Of a stretch of DNA of 64,000 bases, positions 10,484 through 22,422 are shown piece after piece. Source of the DNA: Nemophila menziesii (lineage: Eukaryota; Streptophyta; Magnoliopsida; Boraginales; Hydrophyllaceae); the NCBI GenBank assembly GCA_029959085.1, contig JARWIR010000010.1, positions 16,699,001 to 16,763,000 on the forward strand, given 5' to 3'. Position 1 is the first letter of the stretch; each line of letters starts with the position of its first letter. Under the pieces are notes generated by a model. The model did no database searches, had not been told where the DNA came from, and worked only from the letters and a program-made list of their open reading frames with translations. A program made the position numbers and the translations under genes.

Positions 10484-12269
10484 TGATGTCTCCCTATTTG
10501 TTCTAATTATTAGCCCTCTAGAGACATCATTTTAGGTGAATTATAGACTTATTAGCTAGACTTTTATGCTTATTTTGTCATATTACACTTTCTCCCCTTG
10601 GAATTAGAATATTTGCATTTTTAGAGCTTTTGTGCGTTAATTTGATTATTTTTAGTGCAAAGTTAGTATGTTCTTAAATTTCAATACAAGAGGAGAAGTA
10701 AGAATTAGAGTCTTAGCTTGTTTTTAGTGTGTGAGGAAGTATTTTATTCGAGTTTCTAATTTTAGAGTGCACTTTCTTATTTTTAGTCTAGAATTATTGA
10801 TTTATTATTTTTAAAGCATATGCGGTTTAATTATTTATTTAATGTGAAGAATTAAAAGATATATGGTAATTAGTTAGAGAAAAAGTCAAGTCTAAGAAGT
10901 AAAGGAAAGAGATTTACATGGAAATAAGAAGATTAAGGAAGGATATATGCAAAGAAGGAAAATATAAAGCTGCCAAATAAATCTGAAATTCCAGCCACGC
11001 TCTAAAGACGAGCTCATAACTAAATATTGGCTAGGAATTTGGGAGAATGGTCTGGACCAATGGATAGAGATTTCCGAGAAAAGCGGTTTTGACTATTGGA
11101 ACGCGTCAAACGAATAAGTATTGAAAGAGATATGACCAAAACATATCAGCAGCAAAATCTTACCTTTCTTAGATTTTAGGGCTGCGAATTAAAGAGTTCT
11201 TTACTTGTCTTCCACTCCAAGTAAAAACGAATTAGGGCTTCCTAGCACCTAAAAATACACCCCCTTAGCCTCCTTTTTTACCTACACATCATATAATTAT
11301 CAAAGAGGCTTAGGATTCAAGTCAAAGCAAGTAGGAAGGAAGAAGCTAAGAGCTGGAGCAGTCATCTTCTCCAATTCGCAGCCAAACCCAACCTCTTAAT
11401 TTGGTTTAATTTATCTTTCTTTCTGTAAACATTATGTCTTTTAATTTTATTGTCTTATCTTTATTTTCCGTTATGAGCTAAACTTCTTAAGTGCTTGAGA
11501 ATCACTATAAGGGTTGAACTTTAATTTATTTAATTGATGTTTTCTGATTTGGGATTTTTATAATTTAATTCGAATTGAGTAATTTAGTATTGTTTATTAT
11601 CGTAAGGTTATTTCACTATCAATTAATTAGCTAATCGAAGATAGGTCATAGTTATTAAGTTATTCACTAGTGGCGGTGATCATCTTGACGGGGGTTTAAT
11701 TACGGACATAGGTAATAAACGTAAGATAGAAATTATTGATCCTGACGGACTTAGTTAATCTTATAGCCAATTGGGTAGAGAACTTGACATTCGAAGGTGG
11801 ATTATGATCGCCCTGGCGGGGTTTGTAACATATGAGAATAGCTCCTAAGTCTACCCTAACGGGGGTTAGGAGAATCTAGAATCCCGACTATTACTAGTTA
11901 CTAATTTGTCCCTTAAAAGAAGCATTGATTAAGTTTATTTTGGTGAAACCCTAGCGTGACTCAAGTACTATTCTCTCATCCTTGCGTCTCTTCGTATTTT
12001 ATTTTCTTTCATTAGTCTTGATTTAGTTTAATATTTACTTTATTTGCACTTTAGTTCTTAAACAAAAACAAAACAAAAAATCTATTTATTTTACTTGTAA
12101 TTGTCATTCAAGCAACTATTTCCATTTATTACATAACCCCTTAGTCTTACCCAATCCGTCCCTGAGATCGAAATCCCGTTTACCGGATATTACTTGAACA
12201 ACCCGTACACTTGCGGTACGTGTCTTGCCTTTTTAGGTGTGTTTATTTATAACACACAAGGAGACACCA
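10484..12269 (+). repeat. 3' LTR of Athila-like element 1
   Basis: It begins TGATGTCTCC immediately after the polypurine tract and contains the second 'agagacatcattttagg' block seen in the other LTRs. It ends near ...GGAGACACCA, where a minus-strand ORF fragment of another element resumes. A weak TATA-like stretch (ctaaaaatacacc) lies near 11250. The LTR is about 1.79 kb and only distantly similar to the 1.54-kb LTRs of elements 2 and 3, so it is a different subfamily. The exact right end and the target duplication are not certain. Confidence 0.65.
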
Positions 12270-12800
12270 CATGGTACCACCAATTTCCTCATCTGGAAAT
12301 GGATTCTAATGTCTTCAACTGTGAAAGAAACCAACTTACCCCGAATGGGAATTCTTCCATCATTATCCCGGCTAAAGAGGCCAAGATAGAACTTTCTTAC
12401 TAGCTCAATTATCAACTTTGAGTGCTTCATTGTGAAGGTATTCCATCCTTATCGTTCCCCGATCTAAAGAAATTCTTTATACTTTCCTTTTTCCATCTTC
12501 TCGTGAAATTTGCGCTCGTGTGTGAATTACAAAGTAGGTGCAATTTGAATTGCAATAGACTATAGGGCCCTAGAATTACCGGTTTTGTTGGTTGGAGGCA
12601 CCTTGGCTTTGAGAGGTTGTGGAGTCTTCTTCTTCAGTATCTCGATAGCTTGAGCACTCGACTCCACAACAACCAGTTTCTCTCTAACCACGTTACTGTT
12701 CACCCTTTTGCCTCTTTGATTTACTCACATAAACCTCGAGTTGTTTCCTCTTATTCTTACCTAAATTTGTATTTGAACTCTTCTTCACCTCTCTCACATT
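12270..12800 (-). pseudogene. Fragment of Athila-like 'Transposase_32'-type ORF (minus), cut by the element 1 LTR
   Basis: On the minus strand, 12430-12271 encodes LIIELVRKFYLGLFSRDNDG and PIRGKLVSFTVEDIRIHF. These match the ORF of elements 2 and 3 (LVLEFYLGLFSRD, PIRGKLVPFTVDEIRIHF). Upstream on the same strand the similarity continues weakly with GKYKEFL and a Lys/Pro-rich N-terminal part, interrupted by stops. The reading frame stops matching where the element 1 LTR begins, so the LTR landed in this older element. Confidence 0.7.
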
Positions 12801-13332
12801 CACAAGTGTCTTGGTTCTTCGCGCCGTCTTCCTTCTCCCTCAACTCAAAATTTTACCAAGTCTAGAAACTTACTCTTCAATGGATGAATGAGGTAATATT
12901 TGTAGGTGAAGATGTGTAAGGAATGTGTTTTTCTATTTGGGTATGGAGGATTTATGGTGGAATAAGAAGGAATTTAAGAATTAGTAAAAAGGATTTTTGA
13001 AATTTTCTGGTTTGATTCTTGATTTCTTGTGTTGTTGAAATGATTTTGGATGGTGATTGTTGTTAGGAATGATGTATGGATGATTTTGAGTGTGAAATAT
13101 GGGCTGTTAAGGTGTAATTTGATGTTTAGTTAAGCTTGGGCCGAACTCCGGTGGTAGTTGAAAGCTTGGGGAAGAAGAAGGTTTGAAGGTTAGGTCAAAG
13201 TTGTAGTTGATATTAAGCTTTCTTCATTCTTTTTTGTCACAACACGGTGCACCACGACTCTCATGCGATATATCACACCTATTGTACAACTCAAAAAATC
13301 TCTGCCTTCGACAATCGTGGACCAGTGTTGGG
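12801..13332 (-). other. Leader and spacer remnant of the same minus-strand element
   Basis: No reading frame was found. Near 13240-13320 a short GC-richer stretch (cacggtgcaccacgactc) resembles the spacer that precedes the envelope-position ORF in other copies. Gag and pol are missing between this and the LTR that follows. Confidence 0.35.
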
Positions 13333-14440
13333 CCCGGGCGTGTGATAAAATAATTATGAAAAGAAAACGCGCACACCTCGGAAACCAAGATTAACTCTCC
13401 GCAAATGTACGGATAGTTACAAGTAAAACGTAAGTAATAAGTTTTCATTCTTAGGAATTTAGGTAGCTACTCTAATTCGTGTTCAATATTAGCTTAGGTG
13501 GTTATGAGTGTTCAAATTAAGAGCAAGTAAATTGAATGTATTTTTTGATTTCTAAACTATTAAAACTAGAAAAAAAGCCAAGGATGCTAGTAAGAATCTA
13601 TCTTATTGAAATGCGTTTCTATGAATAATGGGTGAATGGGTGATGTTTCATATTTATCAGGATTCTAGTTCAATCTAAGTTCTCTCAAGGGCGCACTTAG
13701 CTCTCTACCTTATTCATCTTTCTAATTTCGGGTAGGTTTAAGTTCCTCTTACCCTATAGACTACGTAGCATGCCAATATCGTCTGATAAAAGGCAGTAGG
13801 CGCTTGTATACTAGTTTTGTAGTATCATCTGCCGGGTGTTAGGTCAATTACGACAACTCCTACTACTTTGGCTAGAGCACAAGTACAATTATAACACATA
13901 TACAAACAATGGAAATATAATTTAAAACCTAATTCAATTAAATACAAATATCCCAAATGCAATTAATAGCAAAACAATAATCGTTTCTTCATACAATAAT
14001 AATTTTAAGCAAAAGATAAACTAATAATGCATAATATAACCTTTGAATTAAATAGCTCAGAATTAATCTACAGACAAATTAAGACTAATACTAAATTACC
14101 CAAAAGGTTTAGAGATGGAGAAGCGTAGACGTGTTGCGGTGAGGCTCCAACATTGTTTCTTCCTCCTCTAGATCTTCCTGACTGCTTTTGTGGTTGAATT
14201 TCTTCTTGGAAACTGAGCTCTGGAAGACAAAAGATGAGATAATACTGATATGAGCTGATATTTATAATGTTTAAATCGTTTAAGGTGGCCTTTGGACTCA
14301 TTTAAATGATCTAGCCCATCCCAAAAACGTTTTACTCCAAAAGGGGACATGTTCGAGTCACTCCAGCTACATAATGCATAACTTCTTCATTAAAACTTTG
14401 AATTGCAAAATCTCAGTTGCCACGCGACCGTGATTAAAAT
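13333..14440 (-). repeat. Degenerate Athila-like LTR (minus)
   Basis: It opens with gtgtgataaaataatta, the reverse complement of the R/U5 end of Athila-like LTRs, as in elements 2 and 5 of this window (gtgtgataaaa). The same succession of landmarks follows as in those LTRs: a run of short diverged motifs, then a promoter-proximal region. The U3 end is unclear and grades into the satellite array. Assignment is moderate. Confidence 0.45.
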
Positions 14441-14499
14441 CCCTATTATTCAAACCTTCTGTAGCGAGTCGAGTCTAGTAAAGCAAGACCTAAGTGGCC

Positions 14500-15215
14500 T
14501 CCCTAGTGAAACCTCGAATAACCTCTCCTATATGGAATTCGTCCACGAGATAGGCCTGAGAGGTCACCGTGGTAAAACCTCTATTAAATCCTCCACACGA
14601 TTTATTGAGTCCATTTGATGACCGAATGGACCACTCTCATAAAACCTCAATTAAATAAGCCAGACAATTTATCGAGTCCAATAAATGACCTAATGGGCCA
14701 ATCGAGTAAAACCTCGATTAAATACTCTAGAGGGGTTATCAAGTCTAGCGAAGGACCTAAGAGGTCACCTTGGTGAAACCATGATAAGATCTTCCAGCCA
14801 GGTTATTGAGTACATTGAATGACCTAAGGGACCACTCTGGTAAAACCTCAATTAAATCCTCTAAACAGGTCATCGAGTCTAGTGAATGACCTAAGGAGTG
14901 ACTCGGGTAGAACCTTGATTAAATCCTCCAAAGGGTTTTATCGATTCTAGGAAAAGACTTGAGGGACCACTCTGGTAAAACATCATTTAAATCCTCCAAA
15001 CAAGTTATCAAATCTTGTAAATTACCTAAGGTTTCACTCTAGTAAAACCTCGATTTAATCCTCCAGACTGGTCATCGAGTTCAGCGATGGACATATGGAG
15101 TCACTCTGGTTAAACGTTGAGTAAATCTTCCAAATGGATTATCGAATTCAGCGAATGGCCTAAGGGGCACTCATGTAAAACCTCGGTCCAATCTCCCAAA
15201 AAGGTTATTGAGTAT
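14500..15215. repeat. 67-bp satellite array
   Basis: The anchor 'taaaacct' recurs at 14573, 14640, 14707, 14774, 14841, 14908, 14976, 15043, 15110 and 15176, giving spacings of 66-68 bases. Each monomer also holds 'tattgagtc' or 'tatcgagtc' and 'gacctaaggg' variants. There are about ten head-to-tail copies with visible divergence, and no unique spacers between units. Confidence 0.9.
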
Positions 15216-15332
15216 GAAATTATTCCATCAATATGGAACTTCGACCTAAAACCTATGAAGGTTAACACAATGAATTTTAAGAAACCTTAGTACAATACAT
15301 CGAAAGGTTATCGAGTATTAAATTATGAGCCA
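15216..15332. repeat. 102-bp satellite, left part
   Basis: This is one monomer of the family that dominates 16334-17330. It contains 'gacctaaaacctatgaagg' and 'ggttatcgagtat'. It shares short words with the neighbouring 67-bp monomer, suggesting a common ancestor. Confidence 0.7.
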
Positions 15333-15463
15333 ATTGTTGATTGATGCCTATTAAAAAACTTATTTAGAAAAAGGTGCCTAGAAAAAAATATTTATTGAAA
15401 ACAGCCCCATCCCAAATTACCCTTATAATTAACAATTAAAAAATAAGAAAAAAAACTAATAAT

Positions 15464-15967
15464 CACACGCGCGCGTCCGTGAAATTTTTTTAAAATCGTC
15501 ATAACTAATTCAAGAAAAATAAAAAAAATCAAAAAAAATTATATTTGGATAAATCAAATTAATATTTACGTCTATGATTTTTTTTCAGAATTTTCAGATT
15601 TTTTTGATTTTTTTTTAATTATTTTTTTCGCAGACACGAAATTACATGTTTTAAACATGGAATTTCATGTTTCAAACATGGAATTTCATGTTTTAAACAT
15701 GGAATTTCATGTTTATTTCACGGTTTAAAACATGGAATTTCATGTTTAAAACATGGAATTCCATGTTTAAATCATGGAATTCCATGTTTAAAACATGAAA
15801 ATCCGTGTCTGCGAAAAAAAAATCAAAAAATTCAAAAAAGTCAAAAAAAATCTTAGACGTAAATATTAATTTGCTTTATTCAAAAATACAATTTTTTTAA
15901 TTTTCTGATTTTTTTTGAATTAGTTATGACGATTTTAAAAAAAAAAAATTCACGGACGCGCGCGTGC
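15464..15967. repeat. 504-bp inverted repeat with palindromic core repeats
   Basis: The left arm starts cacacgcgcgcgtccgtgaa and the right arm ends with its complement ttcacggacgcgcgcgtg. The arms pair over about 170 bases, through gtcataactaatt / aattagttatgac and attaatatttacgtct / agacgtaaatattaat. The centre (15645-15810) is made of eight or so units containing aaacatggaatttcatgttt, each itself a near-perfect palindrome. A transcript would form a very long hairpin. Confidence 0.85.
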
Positions 15968-15984
15968 AATGGAATTAGTAGTAG

Positions 15985-16118
15985 TAGGTGGTGGTGGTGG
16001 TGGTGGTGGTGGTGGTGGTGGTTGTGGTGGTGGTGGAGGTGGTGATGGTTGTGGTGGATGTAGTGGTGGTTACATACATGGTGGTTGTGGTGGTGGTGGT
16101 GGTGGTGGTGGTGGAGGA
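15985..16118. repeat. GGT-rich microsatellite
   Basis: Runs of (ggt)n are interrupted by ttg and tgga units and a short 'tacatacat' break near 16071. The G-rich strand could adopt two-tetrad quadruplexes. Confidence 0.85.
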
Positions 16119-16333
16119 GGAGAAAGAAGTACCCTATTATTTGTTTAATATTTAAAAATTAATATTGTATTAAAATAAAATAATATATTTAATAATAAGG
16201 GTAGTAAAGGTATAGAAAATATAAAGGGGATGTTTTCTATAAATATTTATTTCATTAGGCATTTTTTTATAAAATAGATTATTGAAGGCATAAAAGAACA
16301 ATTAGATAGTTTAATGAGGATGTTATCAACAAT

Positions 16334-17330
16334 AACCTCTTATATTATTCCATCAACATGAAACTTAGACCTAAAACCTATGAAGTTTACCATGGTCGAT
16401 CAAACCGACCTCGGTTCCATCTCTCAGAAAAGCCACTGAGTATGAAATTATTTTATCAATATGGAATTTTGATATGAAATCTACAAATGTTAATATGTTT
16501 GATCTAAGAAACCTCCATTTAATCTCTCATAAAGTTTACTGAGTATGAAATTATTCGATCAACATGAAATTTTGATCTAAAACCTGTAAAGCTTAGCACA
16601 GTTGATATAAGAAACCTCTGTTTAATCTCTCATGTAGGTTATTGAGTATGAATTTTCCATCTACATAGAATTTCCACCTAAAACCTATGGATGTTAACAC
16701 GATCGATCTAAGAAACCTTGGTTCAATCTCTTATATGGGTTACCAAGTATGAAATTATTCCATCAACATGGAACTTTGACCTAAAACCTACAAAGGCTTA
16801 CATGACCGATCCAAGAAACCTTGTTCAAATATCTCAGAAAGGTTATCGAATATGAAATTATTACATCAACACGAATCTTTGATTTAAAACCTATGAAGGT
16901 TAACATCATGCATATAAGGAACCCCAGTTCAATATCTCAGATGGGTTATCGTGTATGAATTTGTTCCATCAACATGGAACTTGGAACTAAAACCTATAAA
17001 GGTTAACATGGGTGATCTAGGAAACCTTTTTACAATCTTGTTGAAAGTTTATCGTGTAGGTAATTATTCCATAACTATGTTACTTCGACCTAAAACCTAT
17101 GAAAGTTAATTTGGTTGATCTAAATAATCTTAGTTTAATATTGTATAAAAGTTATTGAGTAAAACATTATTCAAGTGATGCGGAACACGACCTAAAACCT
17201 AATAAGGGTAACACGACCGAACTAACAACCTCGATTCAATTTCTTAGAAAATTTATCAAGTAAGAAGCCATTCCAACAACATGGAGTGTCCACCTTAAAC
17301 CTAACTTTGTTGAACACGATTAAACCTCCA
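16334..17330. repeat. 102-bp satellite, main array
   Basis: The anchor 'ctaaaacct' recurs near 16371, 16570, 16675, 16780, 16882, 16988, 17090, 17191 and 17293, with a diverged copy near 16470. Spacing is about 101-105 bases. Monomers share 'ttattccatcaacatggaac', 'gttaacac' and 'ggttatcgagtatgaaa'. Three more monomers lie at 46126-46408. Confidence 0.85.
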
Positions 17331-17766
17331 AAAGACTTGGCAAGTCCCATTTACAGGAAATCTTGAGTGAAACCAATAACTTGTCAGAAATCATGCCCCA
17401 AATTCTTAAGGGGTAGGTCGAAAGAAGAAATGAGACATGCATTGAATTTTTCTGTTAAAGGTAAAAAGTGTAAACTACCATCTTTGTGAGCAATTACTTG
17501 ATGTGGAAAAAGGCACATATAAGAAGGTAAAAGAGAAAATGCCCGTCTTTGCTAGGATAACGTCATACAATGTCAACCAACCACCAACGATATATCCTAA
17601 ATCAGGAAAGGTGAATTCAAAATTAGAATAAAATATGATAGATATATTATCAGTCCAGAAGTGAAAATATAACTTTATTCTCAATGGGCCTCTCGGAAGA
17701 ATGCCAGAAGGCAAAAATGATTATGACATGATAAAAAGAGAAGGAAAAACCAGAAAAGCAAAAAGT

Positions 17767-17769
<3 letters not shown>
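17331..17769. other. Unassigned sequence
   Basis: No convincing gene or repeat was seen. Minus-strand open stretches here are short and partly made of the neighbouring AT repeat. Confidence 0.4.

Positions 17770-17836
<67 letters not shown>
17770..17836. repeat. (AT)n microsatellite
   Basis: An uninterrupted AT dinucleotide run of about 67 bases. It generates spurious Tyr-Ile ORFs on both strands. Confidence 0.95.
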
Positions 17837-19660
17837 CCTCCAAACAACATCAATTTCAAAAGCAAAAACAAAAAGCAAGACCTTCAAGCTAGCGACGACG
17901 ATCCAGATGAAGAAGCCGAAGAAGAAAAACCAACATCATCTTTGGAGGAAAGGGGGAGGGGGTGGGGGAGGAGCGTCGACCAAGGAGGCAATTTGGGTGT
18001 TCTCGAAAATCTATTTAAACTCTGGGTGAGTTGTGTAGAATTCTTCATGTAGCTGGCGCGTGCTGAAACGTTTTACAATAGATTCCTCAAAGTGCACCGA
18101 CTAAAAGGAAGTATTTTCCTCCCCTGAGGAGTCTCATCGACATGCTATCACAAACCCTTGATAATCTTGTCCTTCTACTTCAACTCGTCATGAAGATCGC
18201 TCAGTTCTTTGAAAACTTAAACGTTTACCTCATAATGCATTTATTTAGAGCAAAGGTAAGGTGCAGACTACTTGCAATCCTCTCTCATGGCCTCAACGAT
18301 GGCACTGCACGACATAGACATCACGATAAAGTTTATAACTTCATCATGGAAAGACCGATGGTATAGATTTGAGCTCGAAACTGAAGAGAGAGAAATATGT
18401 GTGGGATGTGCTTGAATCACATTCTATTGATATAAGGAAAAATGAAAAAATAATGAAACATGATTGGCCCGAATAGGATATATATAGGTCATGAAGAAGT
18501 CCAAAGTAATAGGAAGACTCACCCCCGTGATCGACGTAAACAATGAAGGAACCAAGAAGAAGTAATAAAGACGTCCCTTAAAATACATAAATGTGGCACT
18601 TGATTGTTTAAAGTTAGTGGGAACCACAAAAAAGGATTATCGAGTACATAATGACACAATTTTTGATAAAAGCAAACCAACACATTTAAATAAAAATAAA
18701 AGGGAAAACCATATGCATGAAGAACACGCGTGACATTTCATGATAAAGATCTGAAAAAGTTCATAAGCTCGACCTTGGTTCACCCTACTAAGGGAAAATA
18801 GATCCCATGTACCCCCTACGAATAGGGAGTCCCCAGATTTAAAAGGGTAATTGATAAAAATAAGGTAGAACTTTGAATTATCAAAATGAAGATATGTAGT
18901 TAGCGGTATCGAAATATATCAATCTTGAGCCTACCAAGCCAACATGTGGGATACAACATTAAATAAGGCCACACCCGTATAGAGGAACATGGTAAAGTGA
19001 AAGTGTGGCACATGACATCAAGCCTGTATGCCATAATCAGATGAAAAGTTGTAGCATCCAATTTAACTAACCACTCACTAGAGAACAATATAAATATCGA
19101 AACTACATAAAAAAGAAGATATCAAAGAAATATAAACATGAATCACTTGAATTAGAAAGAGGTGATTGCAGTTAGCTTACAATAAATGTATGCATAATTC
19201 AAGTAATCACAAGGCCATTCTGAGCTAAATCATTAATATATTTTATCTTTCTCTAACTATTTTACTTGTTTTCAAACAAGTTTTTACTCACCAATCGAAT
19301 CCAACACAACACTTAAACTGCTACTAATCACTCAACCAAATCAGTTATATTTTGATAAATAATAACTGGTAAAATCTGTCATATCAAGATGAATATGAAA
19401 GATAAAAGAAGAGAGACAAAAAAAATGCCAGTATAGATTAGAAAATATGAATAAATTTTTTGAAATAATGTTTGGTATTGGTTATGAATACGGAGGATAA
19501 GTTAAGTAATCTTTTTTATTTATTCTCGGACTCGGCTTCTAAAAGGTTTTGGGCTAATAAAAGAATTTGGACCGACCTGGATCTAAAATTGTAATAATTT
19601 TTGGCCTGAGTTAATTCGATATACGCTCAAACTTTAGTTTGGGCCATTTCCAAAATATTC
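17837..19660. other. Unassigned sequence, no gene recognised
   Basis: Only short open frames without family features occur. A G-run (aaagggggagggggtgggg) at about 17949-17967 is the one notable compositional feature. No LTR ends, exon series or repeats were recognised. Confidence 0.4.
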
Positions 19661-19664
19661 ACTT

Positions 19665-20270
19665 GTTACAAAACCCTAAATACTTATAAGAGTCTCGTAG
19701 CCGCCATATTTCCAACGAAACGTATAACTAAAGAGTAGTAGATAGAGAATAATCATACTGGAGGAAAGTAATACATGGAGAGAAATCGAAACCAAAGAAA
19801 GAGTCAAAATCACACTCATCAATGTTTTTTTGGATACAGGGAGATCCAAAGGATCGTGACACACTCATCAATGTTGATAGGTAATTTTTTAAATACTTTC
19901 TAGATCTGAAATATATCTTTGTGCCTATTTAATGTTGTGTTTGATGTTTTACATAGATTCATAATCTAAAATTCCACTGGAAAGTTAATTAACTACTATA
20001 TTAGTGATTTATTTATCATTCTATGATATAATGAATTATCGATTTTTTGTTTATATAGTACTTTGTTTGAAAGTTTGTTTATTTATAAAATTTAAATAGA
20101 ACTATTTGTTAAGATTATTTTATATTAAGTTCATTTGATTATTCAATTTAATATGTATCATATGTATATTATTTAAGTTGGATTTTATTTTCTAAAGTAT
20201 TGTGAAATATTTTTTTACAGGTTGATGGTAAGATTGTTAGACATGACATTTCAAAAATTATAAAAGGTAA
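19665..20270 (+). other. Possible promoter and two small exons, uncertain
   Basis: An AAACCCTA telo-box-like word (19672) is followed by 'acttataag' and the leader-like tctcgtagccgcc. An ATG-starting stretch and a GT donor follow near 19878. A second short open block (gttgatggtaagattg) lies after a pyrimidine-rich acceptor near 20221. This resembles the start of a plant housekeeping gene or the first exons of the KDM3-like gene downstream. I could not identify the peptide. Confidence 0.25.
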
Positions 20271-20274
20271 ATAA

Positions 20275-20880
20275 TACAAACTTAAAATTATCCATACATT
20301 TTAATGGCTTCAATTTTCATTTTTCAGTTACATACATTCATATATAAATTTTTTATTTATATTTTATTAATTTAAGTTAATTAGTGCATTATAATGTTTA
20401 GATGTTTTATGAGTATCTTTGCGTACTATATTATTTTCTACTTTTTGTTCTTCATTTTGCATAAAAGATATGGTAGGTAGACGTTTCATTTTATAGATAA
20501 CACTGAATTCTTCATACATTCTATAAGCTTTTATATAAGATTCATCAACTTGAATCTTCGCGTCCTAAAATCTTACAAAGCACCAGAATTTGTTCCCATT
20601 TCTCTCATCATGTACGCATGAGAAGTGTGTACTTTTCATATATGTATCTCTCGTTCTTAAGGTAAATAAATTAGATATGAATATATTAAGTGAGTTTTTT
20701 CCATAAATAACTATTACTAAAATCTAATTGAAGGTTAACCCAAGCCCAACCCTAAGTTTTACAATTGTAATTCATAAATTCGTAATACTCAACATATGAT
20801 ATTTGGACTTGCACTTCTCACGTTTATCTTATATAGTATATTTATAAGTGTTCTAGTTAAGTTGGACTATAATTGTTGCG
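20275..20880. other. AT-rich unassigned sequence
   Basis: No reading frame or repeat was recognised. It may be intron or intergenic DNA upstream of the KDM3-like exons. Confidence 0.35.
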
Positions 20881-20888
20881 AGAATTAC

Positions 20889-22285
20889 CACTAGCGACCG
20901 CCCAAATCGTCGCTAGTGGTATGAAAATTGGTAGCTAAAAGTGATTATCACCTTTAGCAATAGTTAGCGGTTGCTAAAAGGTCGACGTTAGTAGCTAGTC
21001 TTCAGAGGTACCCCTCTACCTAGAGAACTCTTTTTTGGTTCTTAACGTGATACATTACCAACCAGCGGATTGCTCGCTAAAGTTAGGGTATTTTAGCAAC
21101 CACTAGCGGTTGCAAGTACGTTAGTAGCTTTAACGTCTATGTGTGACAATTAATACTTCAAACTCTTTTACGAGTACACAGTGGTCGCTAGACTTTTTTA
21201 ACTTTAGAGACAACGTAGTTGTCGCTAGTACTCCCTTGTTCGGCCACTAGGTGGTCGCTTGAGTTGTATAAATAAAATTTAAGAGATTTTTTATTTATTC
21301 ATTTAAAGTTCTTCATTACCACACCTACTAAACCCAAATTACACTAAAAGCATACAAAATCTAAAATAATCAACAAATTTAAGTTTTTTTGTTGTACAAA
21401 ATAAAATCAATCAACTTATACTATTAGTCTGTCTCGTATTCGTTTCGCTCAAGGCCAATAATCTCATCATCACTATCTATATTCACCATCTGGTGGAAAT
21501 CAACCTCATATGCATTGTAGTCTCAAGTATCGTGCGACTATTTCTCATCATCTACAATAGTTGGATCATGCTCTTATCTATCTTCGTCTATTTCGGTGGA
21601 TTCTTCATTATTCATGCTCAATCCATATATCTATAATGTGCCCTTCACAATATGTATTGACTAAGAGGTATCAATCGTCAAAATGACACCCACAATATCT
21701 CCACTCCAACCGTGATGATCACTTATTTAACATTTTAAACACAATAATATAAAGCATAAAAAATGAAAAATAAATTATGAATGAAAAATGGAAGAAATAC
21801 CTCAACAAAATTAGTAGATTGAATGGTAGAAATGAGTCCCAGTGAGTTGGGCAATCTTTGGTGGTATCTGTGGTGGCACAAGAGATGTGGCGGCAAATGA
21901 TGGTTCCATTGTGAGATTTTTTGAAATAGTTTTTTTGGGAAGGTTATTAAGATTGTGGAAAAATATGGATTGAGAAAGTTTCTACAAATACGTTTTGTAT
22001 TTGCTATACAACCCCCTTATGCGACCGTTTGAGGGTGGCTGCCAAGGGATGTGTATCTTTTAGCGACCACTATTGTAATCGGCAATTTTTTTTAATTTTT
22101 TTATTTAATGTATCTTTATCGATTATTGTGGTGGTCGCTAATAACTTCTAGTTACTAGCGACTAATTGGTGGTCGGTATTAAGTTTTTCTTAATTTTTTT
22201 ATGTTAAATAAAATATTATCCATCAATAACGTGGTCTTTATTGGTCGCCACGTACCCCTTTAGCGACCGCACCACTCGTCAAAAG
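20889..22285 (-). mobile_element. CACTA-like element remnant with TAGCGACC subterminal repeats
   Basis: The left side starts CACTAGCGACCG (20889) and contains many short direct and inverted copies of TAGCGACC/GGTCGCTA up to about 21255. A matching cluster lies at 22045-22275. Such subterminal clusters are characteristic of CACTA ends. Between them, minus-strand sequence near 21430-21600 encodes DYNAYEVDFHQMVNIDSDD and similar acidic residues, resembling the tail of a CACTA TNP2-type transposase, with stops. The right terminus lacks a clean TAGTG. It lies just upstream of the KDM3-like exons. Confidence 0.5.
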
Positions 22286-22422
22286 ACTTGAATACAGATT
22301 TTTATTTTCGAAAATTAACAGTACTTTCAAGGTAATTATACTTGAATAAATCTCTACAGTACTATATTTGTGTTGTATGTTGTTTTCTCTCTTATTATTT
22401 TTTGCTTTCATCATTGAATAGG

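Larger units (their letters stand above)
15333..16333. mobile_element. Foldback/terminal-inverted-repeat element inside the 102-bp satellite
   Basis: Ends ATTGTTGAT (15333-15341) and ATCAACAAT (16325-16333) are inverted. A second inverted stretch follows inside: 'aaatatttattgaaaacag' at 15389 against its imperfect complement near 16235. It separates two parts of one satellite array. It contains a 504-bp palindrome (15464-15967) and a GGT-rich tract. No transposase was found. A target duplication was not identified. Confidence 0.6.

Noticed and set aside
15464..15967. MicroRNA precursor
   Set aside because: The arms are far too long and AT-rich, and the core is repetitive; a siRNA-type hairpin is more likely.
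14500..17330. CRISPR-like array
   Set aside because: Monomers abut head to tail with no unique spacers, and the genome is a plant.
17650..17892. Three open frames with Tyr-Ile runs
   Set aside because: They are translations of the (AT)n microsatellite.
18142..18366. 74-codon plus-strand frame
   Set aside because: No motif, no splice context, no neighbouring exons.
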